This document shows positions 17,087-26,195 of a stretch of 64,000 nucleotides of DNA, piece by piece; position 1 is the first letter of the stretch, and every line of letters begins with the position of its first letter. The notes under the pieces were generated by a model, which was not told where the DNA came from, made no database searches, and saw nothing but the letters and a program-made list of their open reading frames with translations. Source of the stretch: Sunxiuqinia rutila. GTDB taxonomy: Bacteria; Bacteroidota; Bacteroidia; Bacteroidales; Prolixibacteraceae. The DNA is taken from positions 1 through 64,000 of the forward strand of contig NZ_JBNGOT010000014.1 of assembly GCF_050589705.1 (NCBI RefSeq). Reading direction: 5' to 3'. A program made the translations under genes and the position numbers.

Positions 17087-20000
17087 ATGAAAAAAAGAAT
17101 TTCGCAGACACTTCTGGTTGCACTATTTGCACTGTTTTGTGTTGCTGCTACAGCCCAAAATCGGGTGAGTGGTACAGTAAAAGGTGATGATAGTGAACCT
17201 TTGCCCGGGGTATCTATCGTGATTGAGGGTACAAAAAATGGAGTAGTGACCGATTTTGATGGTAACTACAACCTACAACTTCCAAACACTAATGTTACAT
17301 TGGTATTTTCTTTTGTTGGTATGGAAACGCAAAATGTCCCGGTTGATGGACGGTCAGTGGTGGACGTTGTCTTGCAGTCATCAACAATAGGTGTTGACGA
17401 AGTGGTGGTAACTGCTCTTGGTATCACACGGGAGAAGAAATCGCTGGGATATTCTGTGGGCGAGGTCAGCGGAAGCGACCTGAATGAAACGCCCATGGGA
17501 AGTGTGTTGAATGCCGTTGCGGGGAAAGCTGCAGGTGTTCAGGTGTCCCAAATGTACGGGCTTGCGGGCTCATCAGTAAACATGGTGATCCGGGGAGCCA
17601 GTTCATTAAACACCAAAAATCAGCCTCTTTTTGTAATCGATGGTGTGCCGGTAGGCAACGGAATTGATAATAACTACAAGGATGCAGACATGGGTAATGC
17701 CATTTCTGACGTTAATACCGAGGACATTGAGTCCATGTCGATTCTGAAGGGCCCCAGTGCTGCGGCTTTATATGGTTCCCGGGCCGGAAACGGAGTGGTG
17801 CTTATTACCACAAAATCGGGGAAGGGTGTTAAAAAAGGAATAGGAGTTTCTTTTAATACATCGTATGTTCTCGACAATCCGTATCACTTTGTTCCTTTTC
17901 AATCGATGTTTGCATCGGGCAAAGCCGGTTCCCATAATTTAGGGGAACAGGAAAATGAATCGTGGGGTGCCATTCTTGACGGAACATACCCGGATTCCTA
18001 CCAATGGGACAAGTCGTTGCTGGATAATGACGGAACATCGTTGCAGCCGTTGGTAGCGTATCCCAACAGGCAGCAGGATTTTTACCGGAACGGATTCAGC
18101 CAGTCGAACAATGTTTCGTTTGAAGGCAAATACGACAAGGCAAATTTCCGTGTTTCTTTCGGTAATATGATCAACGAAGGCATTTTGCCCAATACCGATT
18201 ACGCCAGGAAAACGATTGGGATCAACGGAGCTTACAACCTGACCGATAATCTGAAAGTAAGTGCAGCCGTTAATATTTCGGAAGCAGGGTCGGATAACCG
18301 GCAAAACATTGGAACGGGGAGACGGGACCCATCCCGGTCGGTTCTCGAAATGGGCGTCCAGGTGAATATACTTGATTTGAAGGATTACTGGTTGGAAGGG
18401 CAGGAAAACATCCAGCAGCGGAAAAGTAAACCCAAACAAAACAACCCGTATTTCAACGTTTACGAAAACCTGACAGGGTTTAAGCGTAATCAAACGATGG
18501 CAAAACTTCAGGTGGATTGGGAGATTTTTAAAGATTTCAATTTCATGGGCAGGTATCTTACCAATGTGATAAACCAGCGAAACGAAGCAAGGGTTGCCTG
18601 GAGTGATTATGATAACGGCAGGGGAGCATATTCCATCGAGAAGACTTTGATAAAGGAGGAGAACTGGGAAGCCATGTTTTCTTACAGCAAAAATATTATG
18701 GATGGATTGAGCCTTACTGCAAATCTAGGGGGAAATCTTCGTTATGATTACAACGATGCTATTTCGAACGAGGCATCTCAGCTCGTATTACCGGGCTTGT
18801 TTACCATTTCAAACGGCGTTCCCGGAACGGTTTCGTACAATAGTTACTGGGGCGAAAAGGCGGTGAACAGTGTATATGGCTCTGTTTCTTTGGGCTATCA
18901 GAACTTGGTTTACCTCGATCTGACGGCAAGAAACGACTGGTCGAGTACCCTGCCAAAAGATAACCGGTCGTATTTCTATCCGTCCGCTTCTTTGAGTTTG
19001 CTGATCAATGAAATGATAGAATTGCCTTCGTGGATCGATCTGATGAAACTAAGATCGGGCTACGCACAGGTTGGTAACGATGTGGGAGCTTATGCATTGG
19101 CACAATATTATGCCACTGCCAGCGATTGGGGCGACGCCAAACGGATGTACATGCCCGGAACTTTGAGAAACCCTGAGTTGAAGCCCGAAATTGCAACCTC
19201 CAAAGAGATTGGTTTGGATTTGGCTCTTTTTGATAGCAGGATCAACCTGGATGCAACTTATTATGTAGTGGATAATAAAAACCAAGTGCTCAGTATCTCA
19301 ACACCTACCGAGTCGGGAGCAACTGCCAAACAGATTAATGCCGGGCTTGTTCGGGGCCGGGGATGGGATATCTCCTTAAATTCAAGTTTGGTGAGAAAAC
19401 GGGATTTTGCCGTTGATCTGGGATTAACACTGACCCGGAACCGGACCAAAATCGTTGAATTAGCGGAAGGTATCTCGTTCTACCAGTTTGGTTCAGTAGG
19501 GCAGGTAAGGCTAAGAAGTTATGTGGGAGACGACATTGGGAATATATATGCCTACCCATATTTAACTGTCGAAGATGAAAGTTCAGAATATTACGGCTAT
19601 CCAATTATTGCCGCAAATGGAAGGGCACAATTAGATAATCGGGAAGAGAGCATCGAAAAAGTAGGGAACTTCAATCATAAGTTTTTGATGGGTATACAGC
19701 CGGTTATCAAATACAAGAATTTTAGTGTTTATGCCAATTTCGATTTTAGATACGGAGGTGAATTCTACTCCAGATCAATGGAATTTTTCAGAAACAACGG
19801 TTGGCTGGAGGAAACATTCTCGGGTGTTGGCTACGACGGGAACAAGGATATTGTTCAACAAATCAAAGATAATCCTGAAAAATACTTTAACCTTTGGGTT
19901 GGAGGACGTACCGGTGATTATGGCGGGTTCCCATGGGCCGATCCGGCCACACAGGCTTCAAGGTCATACATTGATAAAAATACAGGAGAAACAGTATATG

Positions 20001-20404
20001 TAGAAGATGCGAGTTTTATTCCCGGTGTGCGGGAAGACGGACAGGGAGGATACATTGAAAACTTAGGAGGCGAAGGAACGGTATGGATGACTCCTTTCGA
20101 TGCCAATAAATATGCAACCAGGTATTATGGGGGAAACAATGTTTACAGTGCTACTTACTTAAAATTAAGGGAATTGTCCGTAACATACAGGCTGCCTCAG
20201 CAATTGGTAAGTAAGGCGAACCTGAGCAATGTATCTCTGTCTTTAATGGCTCAGAATGTGTTTACGTGGACAAAAGCAAAAATACCCGTTGACCCGGAAC
20301 TTGCTTTTGCTTCAAGCGGTAGTTCTTGGACGCAAGGGGCTGAATATTACAACGTAACGCCTTGGACCCGCTCGTTTGGTATTAAACTTAATGTTGAATT
20401 TTAA
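17087..20404 (+). CDS. SusC/RagA TonB-linked outer-membrane transporter (first tandem pair)
   Basis: 1105 residues. Signal peptide to about residue 23 (FCVAATAQ), carboxypeptidase-regulatory-like domain at about 26-105 (RVSGTVKGDDSEPLPGVSIV), linker IGVDEVVVTALGITREKK, plug domain with QPLFVIDGVPV and SILKGPSAAALYGSRAGNGV, and a barrel ending in IKLNVEF with the usual terminal Phe. There is no STN domain. The N-terminal 120 residues are nearly identical to those of the SusC at 22755, but the plug and barrel are much more distant from it than that SusC is from the one at 7837. The SusD partner begins 9 bp downstream. Confidence 0.95.
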   Translation: MKKRISQTLLVALFALFCVAATAQNRVSGTVKGDDSEPLPGVSIVIEGTKNGVVTDFDGNYNLQLPNTNVTLVFSFVGMETQNVPVDGRSVVDVVLQSSTIGVDEVVVTALGITREKKSLGYSVGEVSGSDLNETPMGSVLNAVAGKAAGVQVSQMYGLAGSSVNMVIRGASSLNTKNQPLFVIDGVPVGNGIDNNYKDADMGNAISDVNTEDIESMSILKGPSAAALYGSRAGNGVVLITTKSGKGVKKGIGVSFNTSYVLDNPYHFVPFQSMFASGKAGSHNLGEQENESWGAILDGTYPDSYQWDKSLLDNDGTSLQPLVAYPNRQQDFYRNGFSQSNNVSFEGKYDKANFRVSFGNMINEGILPNTDYARKTIGINGAYNLTDNLKVSAAVNISEAGSDNRQNIGTGRRDPSRSVLEMGVQVNILDLKDYWLEGQENIQQRKSKPKQNNPYFNVYENLTGFKRNQTMAKLQVDWEIFKDFNFMGRYLTNVINQRNEARVAWSDYDNGRGAYSIEKTLIKEENWEAMFSYSKNIMDGLSLTANLGGNLRYDYNDAISNEASQLVLPGLFTISNGVPGTVSYNSYWGEKAVNSVYGSVSLGYQNLVYLDLTARNDWSSTLPKDNRSYFYPSASLSLLINEMIELPSWIDLMKLRSGYAQVGNDVGAYALAQYYATASDWGDAKRMYMPGTLRNPELKPEIATSKEIGLDLALFDSRINLDATYYVVDNKNQVLSISTPTESGATAKQINAGLVRGRGWDISLNSSLVRKRDFAVDLGLTLTRNRTKIVELAEGISFYQFGSVGQVRLRSYVGDDIGNIYAYPYLTVEDESSEYYGYPIIAANGRAQLDNREESIEKVGNFNHKFLMGIQPVIKYKNFSVYANFDFRYGGEFYSRSMEFFRNNGWLEETFSGVGYDGNKDIVQQIKDNPEKYFNLWVGGRTGDYGGFPWADPATQASRSYIDKNTGETVYVEDASFIPGVREDGQGGYIENLGGEGTVWMTPFDANKYATRYYGGNNVYSATYLKLRELSVTYRLPQQLVSKANLSNVSLSLMAQNVFTWTKAKIPVDPELAFASSGSSWTQGAEYYNVTPWTRSFGIKLNVEF

Positions 20405-20413
20405 TTACTTGTC

Positions 20414-22087
20414 ATGAAAAAAATAAGTCTGATTTTAGCAATTATATTTTTAGGACAGTTTCTTCAATCTTGCTACGACGATTTTGATGAAATGAACGTG
20501 AGTCCTAATAATGCCGAAGAAGTTTCGCCCAATTATCTGCTATCGTATGTTATCTCAAAAACAAGTATGCAGTTTTACGGGCTGATGAACGAACATACCG
20601 ATATTGCCGGTACGCTGCAGTACACACAACGGGGGACGGAATTCAATGCCGCGAATCAAAACTGTTATCAGTGGGGAAAAGGTTCCTGGAATGCCTATTA
20701 CGACATTTTGAGAACCAATCAGTTGATGTATGAGCTGGGAGAAAAGGAAAACAACCAGTTCTTTATGGCTGCCTCATTGATTATGAAGTCCTTCACTTTT
20801 GGTCTGATGGCTGACCTTTTTGGCGATTGTCCTTATTCGGAGGCATTGCAAGCCAGCACCAGCGTGCTATTTCCAAAGTTCGATGCCCAAAAGGATGTTT
20901 ACGAAGGAGTTTTGACCGATCTAAAAACAGCTTCCGGATTACTGGAAGGATTGGATTCAAAATTAAGTGTTTTGCCATCGTCCGATCTTCTTTATGGTGG
21001 TGATCGGGATAAATGGATCAAGTTTGCCAACTCGCTTCGGCTGAGGTATTGTTTGAGGTTGCACAACAAAAAAGAGGAGCTCAGCATCAATACTGTTAGC
21101 GAATTTAAGGACGCTGCCACCAAGGTGTTTGGAAGCAACGCCGACAATGCAACGTTGGTACTTTTGGGGTTGTCAGACGAGAATTCGGCCGTTGGAGGAC
21201 CGGTAAGATCATCTAATAAACCTTATGCGTTTAAGCCCGGAAAACCATTGGTCGACTACTTGAAGGCAAGAAACGATCCGAGGCTTCAACGCTGGGTGAA
21301 TCCGGTGGAAAGAAAATGGGATTTTAATGCTAGCGAAGAAACAACGGTTAATTACACCGATATTTTTGGAGATACTTATCAAATGACAATTTTCCCAACC
21401 GATGATACCAGCCTTGATACGTCGGTTTATGTGGGATTACCTATCGGATACGACAACCTGGAATTTTTGGGAAATTACAACCGGGGCGATGGCATTAGGG
21501 ACTATCCGGATGAAAGAAGTGCTTATATTTCCTATTTAACACCCATCTATTTTGAGAATAGTAACGACTTTGTTAATCCTTCGCTGATCACATATGCCGA
21601 GGTGGAATTTATACTGGCCGAAGCTGCCTTGTTGGGGGATTATGGTGTATCGAATGTTGAAGACCATTACAAGAATGGCATCAGGGCTTCCATGAATCAG
21701 TACAAAATATTGTCAGAAGCCCAGGGATTTGATTTTGATGTATTCTACAGCCAGCCAACGGTTAGCTACAGCAGTTCTTCTATTACGAATAAGCACGAAC
21801 TTATTATGACACAAAAATGGATTGCGCTTTGGTTACAGGCCGAGTCGTGGTTTGACTGGAGAAGAACTGGGTACCCGGACTTCGAACCTGCAGCAAATCC
21901 TGCATTTGGCCCCGCATTGCCATTAAGGCTTGCCTATCCGGAACCATTTGCAGATCCACAGTATGTGGAAAAGTATGAAGAAGCGGTTTCAAAACTGGAA
22001 AAAACCGGTTTTGTTCCTTCTAATCAGTCAAATGATCATAGTTATTCAAAAACATGGTTATTACAGGATACCAATAAACCTTATTAG
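20414..22087 (+). CDS. SusD/RagB-like lipoprotein partner of the first tandem SusC
   Basis: 557 residues with lipobox FLQSC (C20) followed by YDDFDE, an acidic stretch expected of a surface-export signal. MNVSPNNAEEVSPNYLLSYV and the C-terminal YSKTWLLQDTNKPY place it in the same SusD subgroup as the other two complete SusDs at 6.2 and 26.2 kb. It should bind ligand over the SusC channel. A terminator-like hairpin follows 41 bp after the stop, so the first pair may form its own transcript. Confidence 0.93.
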   Translation: MKKISLILAIIFLGQFLQSCYDDFDEMNVSPNNAEEVSPNYLLSYVISKTSMQFYGLMNEHTDIAGTLQYTQRGTEFNAANQNCYQWGKGSWNAYYDILRTNQLMYELGEKENNQFFMAASLIMKSFTFGLMADLFGDCPYSEALQASTSVLFPKFDAQKDVYEGVLTDLKTASGLLEGLDSKLSVLPSSDLLYGGDRDKWIKFANSLRLRYCLRLHNKKEELSINTVSEFKDAATKVFGSNADNATLVLLGLSDENSAVGGPVRSSNKPYAFKPGKPLVDYLKARNDPRLQRWVNPVERKWDFNASEETTVNYTDIFGDTYQMTIFPTDDTSLDTSVYVGLPIGYDNLEFLGNYNRGDGIRDYPDERSAYISYLTPIYFENSNDFVNPSLITYAEVEFILAEAALLGDYGVSNVEDHYKNGIRASMNQYKILSEAQGFDFDVFYSQPTVSYSSSSITNKHELIMTQKWIALWLQAESWFDWRRTGYPDFEPAANPAFGPALPLRLAYPEPFADPQYVEKYEEAVSKLEKTGFVPSNQSNDHSYSKTWLLQDTNKPY

Positions 22088-22128
22088 AAAAGGAACAGTG
22101 ATTTTGCATTGATTAAGATTTGATTGAA

Positions 22129-22160
22129 GAAATAGACAGAGAAATCTGCCTATTTCTTTG
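22129..22160 (+). terminator. Hairpin after first SusD
   Basis: GAAATAGACAGA (22129-22140) pairs with TCTGCCTATTTC (22145-22156) apart from one mismatch and a 4-base loop, followed by TTTG. It probably ends the first SusC/SusD transcript, separating it from the second pair, which has its own duplicated control region. Confidence 0.6.
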
Positions 22161-22242
22161 TTAACTCTATTTTGAAAATAGGCGGATAGAAATCAATATA
22201 ATTTGTATGTATATTATGTTTTTAATAAAGGGATAGAGTTCT

Positions 22243-22495
22243 ACGTTATATGTTGTACAGCTTTTTAATGTTCGGATTACTGCTGGGCACTCTTCCATTT
22301 AAGCCAAGGCTCTACCCGGTTAACTTGCTTGTCATTTGGTTTTTACTTACAGAAAGAAGTAGTCCATTTAACATTTTCATAAAACGTGGAGGCTTAAGCT
22401 ACTCCTGAATGCAGATAGGGTACCTCAGTATCTTAATCTTCTTTTTTCTTTTAATGACTTGGTTTTCGGTTATGCTGCATGATGGATTCTCATGA
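22243..22495 (+). pseudogene. Remnant of a small membrane protein, copy B (in-frame stop)
   Basis: Reads LYMLYSFLMFGLLLGTLPF, RLYPVNLLVIWFLL, SSPFNIFIKRGGLSYS, then an in-frame TGA at 22406-22408, then MQIGYLSILIFFFLLMTW to a stop at 22493-22495. It aligns with copy A, which is broken by a frameshift rather than a stop codon, so the two decayed independently after duplication or were already non-coding. Family not recognised. Confidence 0.45.
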
Positions 22496-22538
22496 ATTCA
22501 CGATTGATTTTCATCTTCGTGATTTATCTAAATGTTAA

Positions 22539-22563
22539 TGCATCGTCGATACGAGATGATGTA
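22539..22563. promoter_or_regulatory. Inverted repeat 1 upstream of second tandem SusC
   Basis: Counterpart of 16872-16896. Left arm TGCATCGTC and right arm GATGATGTA around a 7-bp spacer. It differs from copy A at two left-arm positions, both A to G, leaving G-U pairs if transcribed. Confidence 0.35.
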
Positions 22564-22607
22564 GTTTTAATTTAAAGGTGAAATTATTTTAACCTGTAGT
22601 AATTGTT

Positions 22608-22625
22608 TTTTACACTGTTGTAAAA
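22608..22625. promoter_or_regulatory. 18-bp perfect palindrome upstream of second tandem SusC
   Basis: TTTTACACTGTTGTAAAA: perfect 7-bp arms around CTGT, at the same distance from the SusC start as the copy at 16941-16958. Likely operator for a dimeric DNA-binding protein. Confidence 0.45.
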
Positions 22626-22754
22626 CATGTGGGTTAAAATTTAATGTATTTAGAGTAAAATTCCAGAAGCAATTGCTTGATCGTTTATAAAACTTTGTAA
22701 GAGTGGATGATAAGATTATGATCCATGATTTTAATTAAATCAAAAAAACGATCT

Positions 22755-25700
22755 ATGAAAAAAAGAATTTTGCAGACACTTCTGGTTGCACTATTTGCTC
22801 TGTTTTGTGTTGCTGCTACAGCTCAAAATCGGGTAAGCGGTACCGTAACGGGTGACGATGGTGAGCCTTTGCCCGGAGTATCTATCGTGATTGAGGGTAC
22901 AAACAATGGGGTAGTGACCAATTTTGATGGTAACTACAACCTACAACTGCCAAACTCCAATGTTACATTGGTGTTCTCTTTTGTTGGTATGGAAACGCAA
23001 AATGTTCCAGTCAACGGACGGTCTGTAGTGGACGTTGTCTTAAAGTCATCAACAATTGGGGTTGATGAAGTCGTGGTAACTGCTCTTGGCATTTCTCGTC
23101 AGAAAAAGTCGTTGGGATACTCTGTTGCTGAAGTTGATGGGGAGTCATTGCAAAAAGTGGCTCAGGAAAATGTCTTGAATTCACTCTCCGGGAAGGTTTC
23201 CGGGGTTGCTATTAGTTCTACTGGTGGTGCTGGGTCATCAGTAAGTATGGTTATTCGAGGGGCTTCGTCATTAACAAGTGACAACCAGCCGCTTTTTGTG
23301 GTTGATGGAGTACCGATGAACAATACGTTGAATAATATTACATCTGTTGGTCGCGAAAATAATCCGGACTATGGTAATGCCATTTCTGATTTAAGTTCTG
23401 AAAACATCGAAAGTGTTTCGGTATTGAAAGGCCCAAGTGCTGCTGCTTTGTACGGTTCGCGGGCTGGGAATGGAGTGGTGATTATTACCACAAAGTCCGG
23501 AAAGGAATCCAAAGGGCTTGGCATTACGGTTACGTCAAATACCGTTGTCGAAAAACCCTATAAGTATATCGAAAAACACACACGCTTTGCGAATGGACAA
23601 CGCCCCTATACTCAAGATAACCGCCCCAATAATGGATTGCCTTATTACGTGGTTCCCGTCGGTGATTCCTATTGGGTTGGACCTGAGATGGACAAAGGAA
23701 TGATGGCTTATCAATGGCCTTATTTCAATGCGAATGGGGAAGTTGAAGCAACTGAGTTGGTTTCTCATCCCGATAATTTTAAAGATTTTTTCAGAACCGG
23801 TATTACATCGACCAATGGGGTTTCGCTCACTGATGCAACAGATCGGCTAAACTATCGGGTATCATTTGAAAGCATGCAGAACCGAGGAATCATTCCAAAC
23901 AGTGATTTGCACCGAAACTCAATTAGCCTGAACTCTTCGTTGAAGTTGGTCGATAACCTCACGGTTAGCTCGAGCATTAATTTTACCAACTCAGGGGCCG
24001 ATAACCGACCATCTGTTGGAAACCGAGGAGCAAACCCTCTCCAGGCTTTATACGATATCAACTCACATATTGACATTAACGATTTGAAAAACTATTGGGA
24101 GCCAGGCTTGGAAGGAATTCAACAGAATGGTCCTTATACGTTGGATCTGAGACCAGATGGATCGTATGAAAAAGTGGACCGAATCAACAACCCCTATTTC
24201 TTAGCGAATGAAGTGAATAACGGTTTCAGCCGAGACCGGGTATTTGGGAATGCAAAGATCGACTGGCAAATCACGCCTGAGTTATCATTAATGGGACGAT
24301 ATACGCATGATCAGTTTCATGAAAGACGCGAGAGTAAAATTGCCCTTAGTTACACGCGGGATGCAAACGGGGCCTATGGTATTTTCAATATGGCTCGGAG
24401 AGAGCAGAATGGAGATTTTTTATTAGCCTACAATAAGACCTTTGAAGATTTTAGTCTTTCAGCTTCGGCCGGGGGTAACTACATGTATCAATATGCCGAG
24501 AACAACCTGGCCAGAACAAAAGCGCGGGGGAGCGGCTTAATTGTCCCCGGTCTGTATTCGTTAAGTAACATTGCTCCGGATAATATTGAATATGGTTCAA
24601 GCTGGAGCGAAAAAGCAATTTATAGTTTGTATGCTTTGACTTCATTAGGATATAAAGATGCCGTCTATCTGGATTTAACCGCTCGAAACGACTGGTCTAG
24701 TACTTTACCGGCTGATAATCGCTCTTATTTTTATCCTTCAGCCTCCTTGAGCTTGTTGTTGAATAATGTATTCGACATGGGAAGCAAGGTGTCTTTGGCT
24801 AAACTGCGTGGTGGCTGGGCTATGGTTGGTAACGACACAGACCCATATCGCTTAATGGCTACCATGCAAAACATGGGGGCTTGGGATAATCAACCTCGCC
24901 TGGGGACTTCGGGTACTTTATTATTACCGGATCTAAAACCGGAGATTCAAACCAGTTGGGAGATTGGAGCTGATTTGGCATTCTTCAACAGCAGACTAAG
25001 AATGGATGGTACCTATTATGAAGCTGAAAATGAAAACCAGATTTTGAGCATTGCACTGCCTCCTTCATCAGGCTATACCGGCAAGCAAATCAATGCAGGC
25101 CTGATCTCCAGTAAAGGGATTGAACTTTCATTAGGAGGGGTACCAATAGCCACTGAGAACTGGAACTGGGATGTGAATTTTGTGTTCTCTAAAAACCGAA
25201 CAAGAATTGAAGAATTGGCGGAAGGCTTCGACTACATCAGGCTTTGGAGTGATGCCAAAGGAGGAGCCTATACTTGGGTTGGCGATGAAATCGGACAAAT
25301 CATTGACCGCGCGATGACTCGTGTTGATGATCCAGGCTCTCCCTACTATGGCTGGCCAATCATTGATGATGAAGGCTGGGATGATAGTAATAGTACTTTA
25401 CAAGATGCCGATGGTAAGCGTGTAGCTCCTGTAATTGGAAACTTTAACCCGGATTTTACCTTGGGCATGCAAACTTCAGTTTCTTATAAAAAATGGACGT
25501 TGAGTGCAAGTTTGGACTGGCGTAAAGGAGGGCAGTTTGTTTCGCAAACCTTCCGTTATGGAGAGTCTGATTTACACACGCAGCGCTGGATGGATCGCAC
25601 CCTTAAGTTGAATGATATGAATGGCTCCGAAATTGCTCAATATTTGAAAGATCATGCCGATGAATATTTGTCGCCTGACGGAATGTTCTTTGTCCTTGTT

Positions 25701-26177
25701 GGAGGGCCAACTTCGGACACTGGAGGTTTTCCACATACGGAGAATGGCATCACCCTAAATGATGGAGTGTTTATGCCTGGTGTTGAAGGCTATTATGATG
25801 ACAATGGGAAGTTTGTCATGGTTAAAGAGCATTTGGGTGATGAAGGTACGCCTCTGATCCGCTATCAGGATTTTTATGGTTGGGATTATACCCGCAATGC
25901 AACATTCGACGCTGACTTCGTAAAACTTCGGGAGATTTCACTGACCTACCAACTTCCTCCTCTAAAGTCGCTTGGAATTCAGAATGCTTCTGTTTCAGTT
26001 TATAGCCGGAACTTAATTCTATGGACGAAAGCTGGAATTAATATTGATCCGGAAACAGCTTTCCAGGCTGAATCAGGCGTACAAGGGAGTGGTATTCAAT
26101 TTAAACAAGGAATTGAACGATACAATGTTAGTCCTTGGACAATTCCTGTTGGTCTTAAGTTGAACGTGAGTTTTTAA
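22755..26177 (+). CDS. SusC/RagA TonB-linked transporter (second tandem pair), mosaic gene
   Basis: 1140 residues from the ATG at 22755, which matches the start of the first tandem copy exactly (MKKRI). The frame is open to an ATG at 22725, but that extension (MILIKSKKRS) would spoil the signal peptide. Domains: signal to about 23, carboxypeptidase-regulatory-like domain 26-105, plug (QPLFVVDGVPM, SVLKGPSAAALYGSRAGNGV), and a barrel ending GLKLNVSF. The first 120 residues match the SusC at 17087. From KVAQENVLNSLSGKVSGV onward it instead follows the SusC at 7837 (KVSGVxISSTGGAGSxVS, the QGxERYN region near the end). This is the signature of recombination between paralogues. The SusD partner starts 18 bp later. 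Confidence 0.94.
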   Translation: MKKRILQTLLVALFALFCVAATAQNRVSGTVTGDDGEPLPGVSIVIEGTNNGVVTNFDGNYNLQLPNSNVTLVFSFVGMETQNVPVNGRSVVDVVLKSSTIGVDEVVVTALGISRQKKSLGYSVAEVDGESLQKVAQENVLNSLSGKVSGVAISSTGGAGSSVSMVIRGASSLTSDNQPLFVVDGVPMNNTLNNITSVGRENNPDYGNAISDLSSENIESVSVLKGPSAAALYGSRAGNGVVIITTKSGKESKGLGITVTSNTVVEKPYKYIEKHTRFANGQRPYTQDNRPNNGLPYYVVPVGDSYWVGPEMDKGMMAYQWPYFNANGEVEATELVSHPDNFKDFFRTGITSTNGVSLTDATDRLNYRVSFESMQNRGIIPNSDLHRNSISLNSSLKLVDNLTVSSSINFTNSGADNRPSVGNRGANPLQALYDINSHIDINDLKNYWEPGLEGIQQNGPYTLDLRPDGSYEKVDRINNPYFLANEVNNGFSRDRVFGNAKIDWQITPELSLMGRYTHDQFHERRESKIALSYTRDANGAYGIFNMARREQNGDFLLAYNKTFEDFSLSASAGGNYMYQYAENNLARTKARGSGLIVPGLYSLSNIAPDNIEYGSSWSEKAIYSLYALTSLGYKDAVYLDLTARNDWSSTLPADNRSYFYPSASLSLLLNNVFDMGSKVSLAKLRGGWAMVGNDTDPYRLMATMQNMGAWDNQPRLGTSGTLLLPDLKPEIQTSWEIGADLAFFNSRLRMDGTYYEAENENQILSIALPPSSGYTGKQINAGLISSKGIELSLGGVPIATENWNWDVNFVFSKNRTRIEELAEGFDYIRLWSDAKGGAYTWVGDEIGQIIDRAMTRVDDPGSPYYGWPIIDDEGWDDSNSTLQDADGKRVAPVIGNFNPDFTLGMQTSVSYKKWTLSASLDWRKGGQFVSQTFRYGESDLHTQRWMDRTLKLNDMNGSEIAQYLKDHADEYLSPDGMFFVLVGGPTSDTGGFPHTENGITLNDGVFMPGVEGYYDDNGKFVMVKEHLGDEGTPLIRYQDFYGWDYTRNATFDADFVKLREISLTYQLPPLKSLGIQNASVSVYSRNLILWTKAGINIDPETAFQAESGVQGSGIQFKQGIERYNVSPWTIPVGLKLNVSF

Positions 26178-26195
26178 CGGATAAAACAGAAAAAC

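Larger units (their letters stand above)
16580..17460 (+). repeat. Direct repeat copy A: SusC upstream region and N-terminus
   Basis: About 880 bp matching 22238-23128. It covers the membrane-gene remnant, two inverted repeats, the untranslated leader (both copies share cgtttataaaactttgtaag) and the first roughly 120 codons of the SusC gene. Identity is visibly high throughout the SusC N-terminus and drops sharply near the GITREKKSLGYSV region. Confidence 0.85.
22238..23128 (+). repeat. Direct repeat copy B: SusC upstream region and N-terminus
   Basis: Counterpart of 16580-17460. The repeat covers the 667-bp gap before the second tandem SusC (except its first 150 bp) and about 120 codons of the gene. 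The gap contains no intact gene. Spacing between the elements is conserved to within one or two bases near the SusC start. Confidence 0.85.

Noticed and set aside
17939..18493. 184-codon minus-strand ORF inside the first tandem SusC
   Set aside because: Lies entirely within a well-supported gene on the other strand; no recognisable domain.
7837..26177. Transport-coupled anti-sigma/sigma regulation of the SusC genes
   Set aside because: None of the three complete SusC proteins has an STN domain, and no FecR-type anti-sigma gene is adjacent; the ECF sigma factor at 50.4 kb stands alone.
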